5,228 nt of DNA, from positions 1-5,228 of the forward strand of contig JAFAPG010000917.1 in assembly GCA_019247235.1 (NCBI GenBank). Reading direction: 5' to 3'. Positions 1 to 5,228 of this stretch are shown one piece after another. Position 1 is the stretch's first letter, and every line of letters starts with the position of its first letter. The notes beneath the pieces are model-generated. The model had not been told where the DNA came from and did not search any database. It saw only the letters and a program-made list of their open reading frames with translations. Source of the stretch: Acidobacteriota bacterium (lineage in GTDB: Bacteria > Acidobacteriota > Terriglobia > Terriglobales > Acidobacteriaceae). Both the position numbers and the translations under genes were made by a program.

Positions 1-353
1 CGACCAATCTCACCTCCGCGGAGCTGATAAAGATCTTCGATTTGCACACCCACAATTGGCCGGATGGAAAGCCCGTGAGCATGGTGGTGATGAGGGAGCT
101 TTCAAACGCGGACATGGAGTTGGTGCTTGCGAAGCTCTTGAATATGAGCTTGCAGCAGGCCCAAGCCTTTTTGCAGGCCCACAAAACATCCATTCTGATT
201 GCTCCCTCCGATGAAGCCGTGATTCATTTCATAGCCGCCAATCATGGATCAATCGGAGTTGTGGACCTTTACGCCCTCACCAAGGATGTGACGGTGATCA
301 AGATCGATGGAAAGTTGCCGGTCGAGCAGGGCTATCTGTTGCGAGGAAACTAG
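1..353 (+). CDS. PstS-like phosphate ABC transporter substrate-binding protein, 3' end only
   Basis: The reading frame is open from base 3 with no stop before TAG at 351-353, so this is the last 116 codons of a gene that begins left of the window; the TTG at 42 is an internal Leu codon, not a start. The visible part begins NLTSAELIKIF, then NWPDGKPV. This matches the 'L(S/T)-x-x-x-L-x-x-IF...-W-x-DG-x-x-(V)' segment of PstS-type periplasmic binding proteins, especially the short stand-alone versions common in environmental bacteria. The later segment NHGSIGVVDL matches the usual 'GAIGY' region near the C-terminus of this fold. Such proteins bind phosphate or another small oxyanion in the periplasm. 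The ligand cannot be told from this fragment, because the N-terminal binding loop and any signal peptide lie outside the window. The stop is only 3 nt before the next gene, so the two are probably co-transcribed. The family call is fairly firm; phosphate specificity is an inference. Confidence 0.75.
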   Translation, partial: TNLTSAELIKIFDLHTHNWPDGKPVSMVVMRELSNADMELVLAKLLNMSLQQAQAFLQAHKTSILIAPSDEAVIHFIAANHGSIGVVDLYALTKDVTVIKIDGKLPVEQGYLLRGN

Positions 354-356
354 TCG

Positions 357-1844
357 ATGAAGTTCACTGGCTTGGTCCTGCTATTCATCGGGGCGTTTTC
401 ATCCGTAACCTGGGCGGACAGCGTCGCGCCAGGCGTTGCCATGCCGCTTACGACCAAGTCGAATAAGGTCCGAGCGCTGGTTGAGCTCGCCTATAAGCTC
501 GACGCCGATACCGTCCAGCAGGACAAGGCTATCGCTGTGATGCGCAAGGTGGTCAAGCTTGACCCGAATTTCGCCATGGGCCACCAGATCCTCGCGCAGA
601 TTAGTCTCGACCCTCGCGAGCAGGTCGAGCAGCAACAAAAGGCTTTTGCTACCCGCAAGCATGCCAGTCCGGCTGAACAAACCGTCATCGACTGGTTTGA
701 AAACGCAGCCGATCACAAACTCATACCGGCCATCATGAACATGAACGAGGTGCTTCGACAGTATCCGCATGACCGCTGGTTGGTGTTTCTGGCTAACTTC
801 TGGCTGATGTCGCAGACGCAGTACGAACGCGCCGCGGAAGTTTATGAAAGCTCAGGAATTTCGGACTCTCCCGGATTGATCAACAATGCCGCCTACACCT
901 ACGCGAATATGCGTAAGTTCGACAAGGCCTTTCGTTTAATGGACAAGTATGTAGCGCTGCTGCCGGCGGAGCCAAACCCACAGGACTCCTACGCCGAGCT
1001 GTTGCGGATGGCCGGTCGCTACGACGAGGCCCTCAAGCACTACCAAGCGGCTCTCGCCATTAGTCCGCGATTCTATTCCTCGCAATTTGGCATCGCCGAC
1101 ACCTACTTCTTGATGGGAGAAGAACCGAGGGCACGCCGAGCCTACGACACGACATTCGCTAACTTTCCCGCCATTCCTATTCTGAGCCAAATCCAGTGGC
1201 GAACCAATGAGGCCAGCACCTATCTGCGCGAAGGAGATTTCGAAGGTGCGCGTCGCGCCTTTCAAACCATTGCCGATGGCGCTCATCGACAAGGCATGAG
1301 CCAAGTCGAAGCTGACATCTACCGGCAAATGGCAATCTTTGAACCACAACCGGAACAAGCGCTGGCTTTGTTAAATAAAGCCGATACTGCGCTCCATGTA
1401 AGGACCCACGCCTCGCCTACGTCGATTCAACAGGAGGCGGCCGAGATCTTGCGCACTCGCATCGAAGTAGGCCTGAAGACCGGGGACAAGCAGACGGCCG
1501 ATCGTGCCTTGGCCAGTTTGGCTTCCCTATCGGAAGGGTCAAGCGACAAAGTGATTGAGTCCTCCTATCAGGGAGCGGCTGGCGCGTGTTTATTTTTCGC
1601 CCACATGTACAAACAATCGATTCCCCACCTTGAGGAAGACGCGGATAATCCCTGGTCGCTCAAACGCCTGGTCGTCGCCTGCCGGCGAACCAAAGATGTG
1701 GTACGAGCAAAACGCGCCGAAGATATTCTGGCAAACTACAATACTCCCGGCGTCGATCAAGCTCTGGTTGTGCCTCCATTTCGCAAATCGCTCGAGACTC
1801 CTCTGACAAACGGCAAGGTGAAGCGCGCGTCGCTGCAGCCCTGA
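357..1844 (+). CDS. Secreted tetratricopeptide (TPR) repeat protein
   Basis: This is a 495-residue protein. The N-terminus (Met-Lys, then a hydrophobic run to about residue 17) reads as a Sec signal peptide, with a plausible cleavage after VTWA at residue 20; no lipobox Cys is present. Helical TPR-type repeats are visible around residues 56-85 (AIAVMRKVVKLDPNF), 171-204 (NNAAYTYANMRKFDKAF), 208-241 (AELLRMAGRYDEALKHYQAAL) and 242-270, with further degenerate helical pairs at about 285-345 and 360-460. The repeat at 208-241 is the clearest, with the canonical G-x-Y-x-x-A spacing. No catalytic domain is visible, so the likely role is a periplasmic or envelope-associated scaffold for protein contacts; the partner is unknown. 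The ATG at 357 is supported by GAGGA at 343-347, 9 nt upstream and inside the end of the preceding gene, which it follows after 3 nt. This suggests translational coupling with the binding-protein gene. TPR and export are well supported; no specific function can be assigned. Confidence 0.85.
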   Translation: MKFTGLVLLFIGAFSSVTWADSVAPGVAMPLTTKSNKVRALVELAYKLDADTVQQDKAIAVMRKVVKLDPNFAMGHQILAQISLDPREQVEQQQKAFATRKHASPAEQTVIDWFENAADHKLIPAIMNMNEVLRQYPHDRWLVFLANFWLMSQTQYERAAEVYESSGISDSPGLINNAAYTYANMRKFDKAFRLMDKYVALLPAEPNPQDSYAELLRMAGRYDEALKHYQAALAISPRFYSSQFGIADTYFLMGEEPRARRAYDTTFANFPAIPILSQIQWRTNEASTYLREGDFEGARRAFQTIADGAHRQGMSQVEADIYRQMAIFEPQPEQALALLNKADTALHVRTHASPTSIQQEAAEILRTRIEVGLKTGDKQTADRALASLASLSEGSSDKVIESSYQGAAGACLFFAHMYKQSIPHLEEDADNPWSLKRLVVACRRTKDVVRAKRAEDILANYNTPGVDQALVVPPFRKSLETPLTNGKVKRASLQP

Positions 1845-1942
1845 TCTCAGAGATGGGCGCTCAAGAAGGTCGTTCGATCCTCCCCCCCTCGAGAACACGT
1901 CCGAAAACCTTCGCATGATCGGTCCGCCCCGAAACCTTGGTC

Positions 1943-1967
1943 TATAATTCTGCGGTTCTGACCGAGG
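1943..1967 (+). promoter_or_regulatory. Candidate promoter -10 box and ribosome binding site for the hydrolase gene
   Basis: A perfect TATAAT lies at 1943-1948, about 26 nt before the ATG at 1974. GAGG at 1964-1967 sits 6 nt before that ATG and is the likely Shine-Dalgarno site. If the -10 box is real, transcription would start near 1955 and give a very short leader of about 20 nt. The weak point is the -35: at a 17-nt spacing the hexamer is CGGTCC (1920-1925), and neighbouring spacings are no better. There is no TGn extension directly before the -10 either. The location in the 129-nt gap between two genes favours a promoter, which would make the hydrolase its own transcription unit. Confidence 0.45.
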
Positions 1968-1973
1968 CTTCGC

Positions 1974-3932
1974 ATGAAAGCAAAGAACCGATTGTGGATG
2001 TGGATGGTCTGTGCCTATCTCTGCCTGATATCGCCCCGCGGGTTGCTGGCGCAGAACGTCAACCCACCCAAATATCCAGACTTTCCCACGGAAACGCCTA
2101 CCAGAATTGAACCAAAGACCGAGAGCTGGGACTTTGCCCGGCGCGAGGTAATGATTCCCATGCGGGACGGGGTAAGGCTGCATACCGTGATATTGGTGCC
2201 AAAAGGCGCAACTCATGCTGCGATTTTGCTGACGCGCACTCCTTACGATGCCAACGCTTTAACCGGCCATACCCACAGCTCGCACCTTGGCCCTGTCCTT
2301 TGGGGATACGACAATGCCACTGAGGTCGTTGTCGAAGGATCTTACATCCGGGTCGTGCAAGATATACGAGGTAAGTACCACTCCGAAGGCGATTATGTCA
2401 TGACTCGCCCGCTGCATGGAGCTCAGAATCCAACGCCCGTCGATGAATCCACCGACACCTATGATTCCATTGATTGGCTGATTAAGAACATTCCTGAAAG
2501 CAATGGCAAAGTAGGCATTTTGGGCATCTCCTACGACGGCTTTCTTCCTTTAATGGCGCTAGTCCATCCTCATCCCGCTCTTCGCGTTTCGGTTCCGATG
2601 AACCCCATGGTGGACGGCTGGATGGGAGACGATTGGTTTCACAACGGAGCTTTTCGCCAGCAGAACATGCCTTATGTTTATGAGCAGGAAGCCACGCGCA
2701 GCAACGAGGAGATGTGGTGGACGGGTCATTTTGATGATTACGATTTGTATATGGAAGCTGCCGCCGGCGAACTGGGTCGTCGCCACGGTCTCGAGCAAGT
2801 AGGCTTTTGGCAGAAGCTATTGGCGCACCCCGCCTATGACGGGTTTTGGCAGGATCAAGCGATGGACAAGATCTTGGCGGCACAGCCGCTTCAGGTTCCA
2901 GTAATGTTGGTACATAGTCTTTGGGACCAGGAAGACATCTACGGCGCTCCGGCGATTTACAAAGCCCTCAAGCCAAAGGACGTGAATAACGACAAGGTAT
3001 TCCTAGTCATGGGCCCATGGCATCACGGGCAGGAGATTGGGGATGGAAGCCGGCTGGGAGCGCTTAACTTCGAGAGCGATACCGGCCTTTATTTCCGGCG
3101 GCAAATCCTCGCGCCCTTCCTTGCTCACTTTCTCAAAGATGATGCTCCGCCGCTTGACATCGCTCCGGTAACGGCATTTGAAACCGGCAGCAACGTTTGG
3201 CGCCGATTGCCGTCATGGCCTTCCGGGTGCGACACCGGTTGCTCTCCCCAAGCGACGCCCCTATATCTAGTCAGCGGCCTCGGGTTGAGCTTTTCCGCTC
3301 CCCAGGGCGGCGAGGGAGAATTTGATGAATATGTCTCCGATCCTGCCAAGCCGGTGCCTTTTCGGGCGCGGCCGATTCAGCCGGTTGGCTACAGCGAGCA
3401 TATGAGCTGGTCCGAGTGGCTGGTGGATGATCAAAGGGAAGCTTCAGGGCGCCCGGACGTGCTTGTCTTCACTTCGGAGTTTTTAAAGAAGCCGATTAAA
3501 ATCAGTGGCCAGCCTATGGCGAATCTCCTCGCCGCTACCAGCGGAACGGATTCTGACTGGGTGGTGAAACTGATCGACCTCTACCCCGACGAAGTGGCAG
3601 GAGATCCCGGAATGGGGGGATATCAACTGATGATTGCCGCCGATATCTTTCGCGGCCGTTATCGTGAGAGTCTGGCGGCGCCAAAGCCCATCACTCCAAA
3701 TAAGCCCTTTCTGTACCGATTCGCATTACCGCACGCAAACCACGTGTTCCTCCCCGGGCATCGCATCATGGTACAGGTGCAGTCCAGTTGGTTTCCGCTA
3801 TACGATCGCAACCCGCAAACCTTCGTGCCCTCGATCTTCTGGGCGAAACCGGAGGAGTACCGCAAAGCCATCCAGCGCGTCTATCACGCGCCAGGACAGG
3901 AGAGCTTCATCGATCTACCGGTCATCAAATAG
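1974..3932 (+). CDS. Periplasmic alpha-amino-acid ester hydrolase-like CocE/NonD family (S15) hydrolase
   Basis: This is a 652-residue exported serine hydrolase. A signal peptide covers residues 1-26, with likely cleavage at LLA|QNV. The alpha/beta-hydrolase core has RTPYD (Tyr91, in the position of the oxyanion-hole Tyr of the family), the nucleophile motif GISYDG (Ser186), WDQEDIYGA (acid Asp318) and GPWHH (His351). A helical cap lies at about 210-300 and a C-terminal PepX_C jelly-roll domain at about 410-652, with the segment YVSDPAKPVPFRARPI at 453-468. Known alpha-amino-acid ester hydrolases (EC 3.1.1.43) of Xanthomonas and Acetobacter recognise the substrate's alpha-amino group with a carboxylate cluster. 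Here the matching residues are Asp220 (34 after Ser186), Glu320 and Asp321, which sets it apart from plain cocaine-esterase or X-Pro dipeptidase relatives. Such enzymes hydrolyse alpha-amino acid esters and amides, including beta-lactam side chains; the natural substrate is unknown. Two cysteines, 419 and 423 (CDTGC), may form a periplasmic disulfide. The ATG at 1974 has GAGG 6 nt upstream. Family is certain; the AEH subtype is likely. Confidence 0.9.
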   Translation: MKAKNRLWMWMVCAYLCLISPRGLLAQNVNPPKYPDFPTETPTRIEPKTESWDFARREVMIPMRDGVRLHTVILVPKGATHAAILLTRTPYDANALTGHTHSSHLGPVLWGYDNATEVVVEGSYIRVVQDIRGKYHSEGDYVMTRPLHGAQNPTPVDESTDTYDSIDWLIKNIPESNGKVGILGISYDGFLPLMALVHPHPALRVSVPMNPMVDGWMGDDWFHNGAFRQQNMPYVYEQEATRSNEEMWWTGHFDDYDLYMEAAAGELGRRHGLEQVGFWQKLLAHPAYDGFWQDQAMDKILAAQPLQVPVMLVHSLWDQEDIYGAPAIYKALKPKDVNNDKVFLVMGPWHHGQEIGDGSRLGALNFESDTGLYFRRQILAPFLAHFLKDDAPPLDIAPVTAFETGSNVWRRLPSWPSGCDTGCSPQATPLYLVSGLGLSFSAPQGGEGEFDEYVSDPAKPVPFRARPIQPVGYSEHMSWSEWLVDDQREASGRPDVLVFTSEFLKKPIKISGQPMANLLAATSGTDSDWVVKLIDLYPDEVAGDPGMGGYQLMIAADIFRGRYRESLAAPKPITPNKPFLYRFALPHANHVFLPGHRIMVQVQSSWFPLYDRNPQTFVPSIFWAKPEEYRKAIQRVYHAPGQESFIDLPVIK

Positions 3933-4047
3933 TAATGGCGTCTACCCGCCATATTGGCAACCGAGTGGAACGGATCACGGTGAAGCCTCGTTCGGATGCT
4001 GCTGCGGTGGACTGAGGCTTCGATCTCTCTTCCTAATACCCCGAGAT

Positions 4048-4074
4048 AGCCGCGAACTTCGCGCGCTTTTTCTT
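4048..4074 (+). terminator. Possible intrinsic terminator downstream of the hydrolase gene
   Basis: The arm CGCGA (4051-4055) pairs with TCGCG (4059-4063) across a 3-nt loop. The outer AGC (4048-4050) can pair with GCT (4065-4067) if C4064 is bulged, giving about 8 base pairs of GC-rich stem. The T-rich tract TTTTTCTT (4067-4074) follows at once on the + strand. It lies about 115 nt after the hydrolase stop, which is further than usual, and the stem is short with a tight loop, so the call is moderate. Confidence 0.4.
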
Positions 4075-4161
4075 AGTGCTTAGCCGCATGCGAGTTTCCT
4101 CCGTGAGCGGCTCTGCCTGTGACCAATTGTGAGTCTTGGACCAAAAGTCACCCCGTGCTCG

Positions 4162-4190
4162 ATTACCGCAGTAATGTCTCGACTGACATT
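4162..4190. repeat. Two overlapping inverted repeats in the intergenic region
   Basis: ATTAC (4162-4166) and GTAAT (4171-4175) form a perfect 5-bp inverted repeat around CGCA. AATGTC (4173-4178) and GACATT (4185-4190) form a perfect 6-bp inverted repeat around TCGACT. The two share bases 4173-4175, so as RNA the hairpins exclude each other; as DNA they could be adjoining protein-binding half-sites. They lie about 110-140 nt upstream of the TonB-domain gene start. Repeats this short also occur by chance, so the pattern is directly seen but its function is unknown. Confidence 0.4.
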
Positions 4191-4299
4191 CGCATTGCTT
4201 CAGCGCGAGGCTCTCCGTAGATTGCCCAGAGGGTCCTGGTTGCAACGCGGCGGCGCCGACCTGCCATGCCGGAGATGCAATCTGATCTAAGGGCTTTTG

Positions 4300-4677
4300 A
4301 TGGGACTAAGTCTCAATTTCGCTCGCTCAAACAAGCAGGAAGACAGAAAATCGGCGTCCACTAAGCCGGCCGGTTCTTTTTCCTATGCCAGCTGGCTCTG
4401 CATTCTTTTACTGGCGATGGCTGTGGGCACCGGGGCGGAACAGGATCGCAAATTAATCAAGAAAGTTGATCCTGAATACCCGGCGATCGCAAAAAAGCTC
4501 AGTCTGCAGGGCACGGTCAGAGTCGAAATCACAATCGCGACCGAGGGCACAGTCAAATCGGTAGTCACTCTCGGGGGCAATCCGATTTTGGTTCAAGCCG
4601 TCGAAGAAGCGGTCAAACAATGGAAGTATTCGAGCGGCCCGGAAGAAACCAAGAAGACATTGGACTTCAAATTCTGA
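4300..4677 (+). CDS. Small exported or membrane-anchored TonB C-terminal domain protein
   Basis: This is a 125-residue protein starting at ATG 4300, with AAGGG (4289-4293) 6 nt upstream; a TTG directly before the ATG (4297) is a less likely start. Residues 1-27 are polar and basic. About 28-43 (SYASWLCILLLAMAVG) form one hydrophobic segment that could be an uncleaved anchor or a signal peptide cut after TGA at residue 46. Residues 55-125 are a TonB C-terminal domain: DPEYPAIAKKLSLQGTV, then a G-T-V turn at 83-85, GGNPIL at 92-97, and VKQWKY at 105-110 with the conserved W-x-Y. In TonB this domain contacts the TonB box of outer-membrane receptors and passes on proton-motive energy from ExbB/ExbD. 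Unlike true TonB, there is almost no proline-rich periplasm-spanning linker between the hydrophobic segment and the domain. The receptor gene follows after 35 nt, suggesting a shared transcript and a role with that receptor. The domain is clear; whether it acts as an energy transducer is uncertain. Confidence 0.85.
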   Translation: MGLSLNFARSNKQEDRKSASTKPAGSFSYASWLCILLLAMAVGTGAEQDRKLIKKVDPEYPAIAKKLSLQGTVRVEITIATEGTVKSVVTLGGNPILVQAVEEAVKQWKYSSGPEETKKTLDFKF

Positions 4678-4702
4678 CCGGAAAGAATTCAAACAAAATG
4701 GC

Positions 4703-4708
4703 GGAGGG
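4703..4708 (+). promoter_or_regulatory. Ribosome binding site that decides the receptor start
   Basis: GGAGGG at 4703-4708 lies 4 nt before ATG 4713. An in-frame ATG at 4698 lies upstream of this site and has no comparable purine-rich sequence at proper spacing. Starting at 4713 also places a basic Met-Ser-Leu-Arg-Val-Pro-Lys N-terminus directly before the hydrophobic signal-peptide core. I therefore prefer 4713. Confidence 0.7.
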
Positions 4709-4712
4709 TGGG

Positions 4713-5228
4713 ATGTCCTTGCGTGTGCCTAAATTTATTGCGTTGGCGACAGTGTTCGCGCTTTTATTCATTCAGCATGTTCACCCGCTGCTTGCTCAGG
4801 TATCGGGCGCAACTCTCTCGGGTGTGGTGCATGACGAAGCGGAAACGCCGGTCAGCAACGCCACAGTTGTCGTCAAGAATGTCGCCACCGGCGTCAGTCG
4901 AGAACTCACCACCAAGGCCGATGGCAGTTACGCTGCGCCGAACCTGCTACCCGGCATCTACCACGTTACTGCGTCGGCTCCGAACTTCTCCACCGCAGTC
5001 GAGGACGGCATCAGCCTGGCGGTGGGCTCGACAGGGCTCTTGAATTTGACCCTCCGTAAGGGCGAAGTGAATGAGACCTTCGTCATTAAACAATCGGCAC
5101 CGACCGTGGATCTGTCCACCTCCGCTATCACCGGGAACGTTGATCCTATAACGGTTCGAGATCTGCCTTTGAATGGAAGGGACTGGACGCAATTGGCAAT
5201 CCTCGAGCCCATGGTGGACACGGTTCCG
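4713..5228 (+). CDS. Oar-like TonB-dependent receptor with carboxypeptidase-regulatory-like domain, 5' part
   Basis: An open frame of 172 codons runs from ATG 4713 off the right edge with no stop. Residues 1-28 are a signal peptide (MSLRVPKFIA followed by a hydrophobic run, cleavage likely at LLA|QV). Residues about 30-115 form a carboxypeptidase-regulatory-like beta-sandwich: GATLSGVVHD, TPVSNATVVVKNVATG, then the DGSY-x-x-PNLLPGIYHV signature. Residues about 118-172 begin the plug domain, with VRDLPLNGRDWTQLAIL at 148-164. This is the 'DLPLNGR-(D/N)-(W/F)' motif typical of the very large TonB-dependent receptors of Acidobacteriota, which usually run to roughly 1000 residues or more with a 22-strand beta-barrel; that part lies outside the window. 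The protein should sit in the outer membrane and import or bind a bulky ligand, often saccharides or peptides in this class, but the ligand cannot be read here. The TonB-domain gene ends 35 nt upstream, which suggests an operon. The family call is firm; the substrate is unknown. Confidence 0.9.
   Translation, partial: MSLRVPKFIALATVFALLFIQHVHPLLAQVSGATLSGVVHDEAETPVSNATVVVKNVATGVSRELTTKADGSYAAPNLLPGIYHVTASAPNFSTAVEDGISLAVGSTGLLNLTLRKGEVNETFVIKQSAPTVDLSTSAITGNVDPITVRDLPLNGRDWTQLAILEPMVDTVP

Larger units (their letters stand above)
3933..4299. other. Intergenic region of 367 nt without a convincing gene
   Basis: This stretch separates the hydrolase gene from the TonB-domain gene. No frame on either strand gives a protein I recognise. 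The longest candidates are a 26-codon + strand frame (3935-4015) and a minus-strand frame from TTG at 4245 to a stop at 4033, neither with recognisable motifs. What it does hold is a terminator-like hairpin near 4048-4074, two overlapping inverted repeats at 4162-4190, the 8-base palindromes GTTGCAAC (4239-4246) and CGGCGCCG (4251-4258), and the ribosome binding site AAGGG at 4289-4293 for the next gene. I found no convincing -35/-10 pair before the TonB-domain gene, although a promoter for it should lie here if the hairpin terminates upstream transcription. Confidence 0.6.

Noticed and set aside
1844..1854. ATCTCAGAGAT palindrome just after the TPR gene as a terminator
   Set aside because: Only 5 base pairs with a 1-nt centre and no T-rich tract downstream.
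1881..1887. Run of about seven C residues, considered as a phase-variation tract
   Set aside because: It is short, lies in an intergenic gap outside any reading frame, and is well upstream of the candidate promoter.
1590..2216. A 208-codon minus-strand open frame spanning the end of the TPR gene and the start of the hydrolase gene
   Set aside because: It overlaps two well-supported genes on the other strand, has no recognisable motif, and its composition (rich in Arg, Pro, Gly and His) is typical of an antisense shadow.
3935..4015. A 26-codon frame starting 3 nt after the hydrolase stop
   Set aside because: No ribosome binding site of its own beyond the hydrolase coding end, no recognisable motif, and it is short enough to occur by chance. 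Translational reinitiation is possible but unsupported.
3634..4083. A 149-codon + strand frame overlapping the hydrolase's 3' end
   Set aside because: Most of it is out of frame inside the hydrolase, whose C-terminal domain is conserved to its last residues. The translation is rich in Ser, Arg and Pro with no domain.
3933..4299. Possible small RNA, riboswitch or degraded transposase in the long intergenic gap
   Set aside because: No known riboswitch core, tRNA-like fold or transposase motif could be recognised by eye on either strand; only short inverted repeats are present.
4698..4712. Upstream in-frame ATG as the start of the TonB-dependent receptor
   Set aside because: The GGAGGG site lies after this ATG, and starting here would add an acidic Met-Ala-Glu-Gly-Gly stretch before the signal peptide.

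Overview
The window looks like the chromosome of a diderm soil-type bacterium, most likely an Acidobacteriota (Terriglobia-like). The best clue is the truncated gene at the right edge. It has a signal peptide, then a carboxypeptidase-regulatory-like beta-sandwich, then the plug-entry motif VRDLPLNGRDWTQLA, an arrangement seen in the very large, expanded Oar-like TonB-dependent receptors of that phylum. Base composition is moderately GC-rich and even across the window. I see no mobile element, CRISPR array, tRNA or rRNA. All supported genes are on the + strand.

Left block (1-1844): the 3' end of a PstS-like periplasmic substrate-binding protein gene is followed after 3 nt by a gene for a secreted TPR-repeat protein. 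The close spacing, with the second gene's ribosome binding site inside the end of the first, suggests one operon.

Middle block (1845-3932): a 129-nt gap carries a perfect TATAAT box and a GAGG ribosome binding site. It is followed by a complete 652-codon gene for an exported serine hydrolase of the CocE/NonD (S15) group. The motifs point specifically to an alpha-amino-acid ester hydrolase (AEH). It has the GISYDG nucleophile motif, a WDQEDIYGA motif combining the acid residue with two residues of the AEH carboxylate cluster, a third cluster Asp 34 residues after the Ser, and GPWHH for the histidine. This is the most specific functional assignment in the window.

Right block (3933-5228): 367 nt without a convincing gene hold a terminator-like hairpin and a pair of overlapping inverted repeats. 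They lead into a two-gene unit: a small exported protein consisting almost entirely of a TonB C-terminal domain, then after 35 nt the start of the Oar-like TonB-dependent receptor, which runs off the window.

Taken together, the window describes cell-envelope nutrient handling: a periplasmic binding protein, a periplasmic TPR scaffold, a periplasmic ester/peptide hydrolase, and an outer-membrane uptake receptor with a TonB-like partner. The idea that the hydrolase processes something the receptor imports rests on adjacency only. I do not see clear proof of a new system. The points most worth following are the AEH-type hydrolase beside a receptor locus, the linker-less TonB-domain protein, and the repeat-bearing intergenic region.
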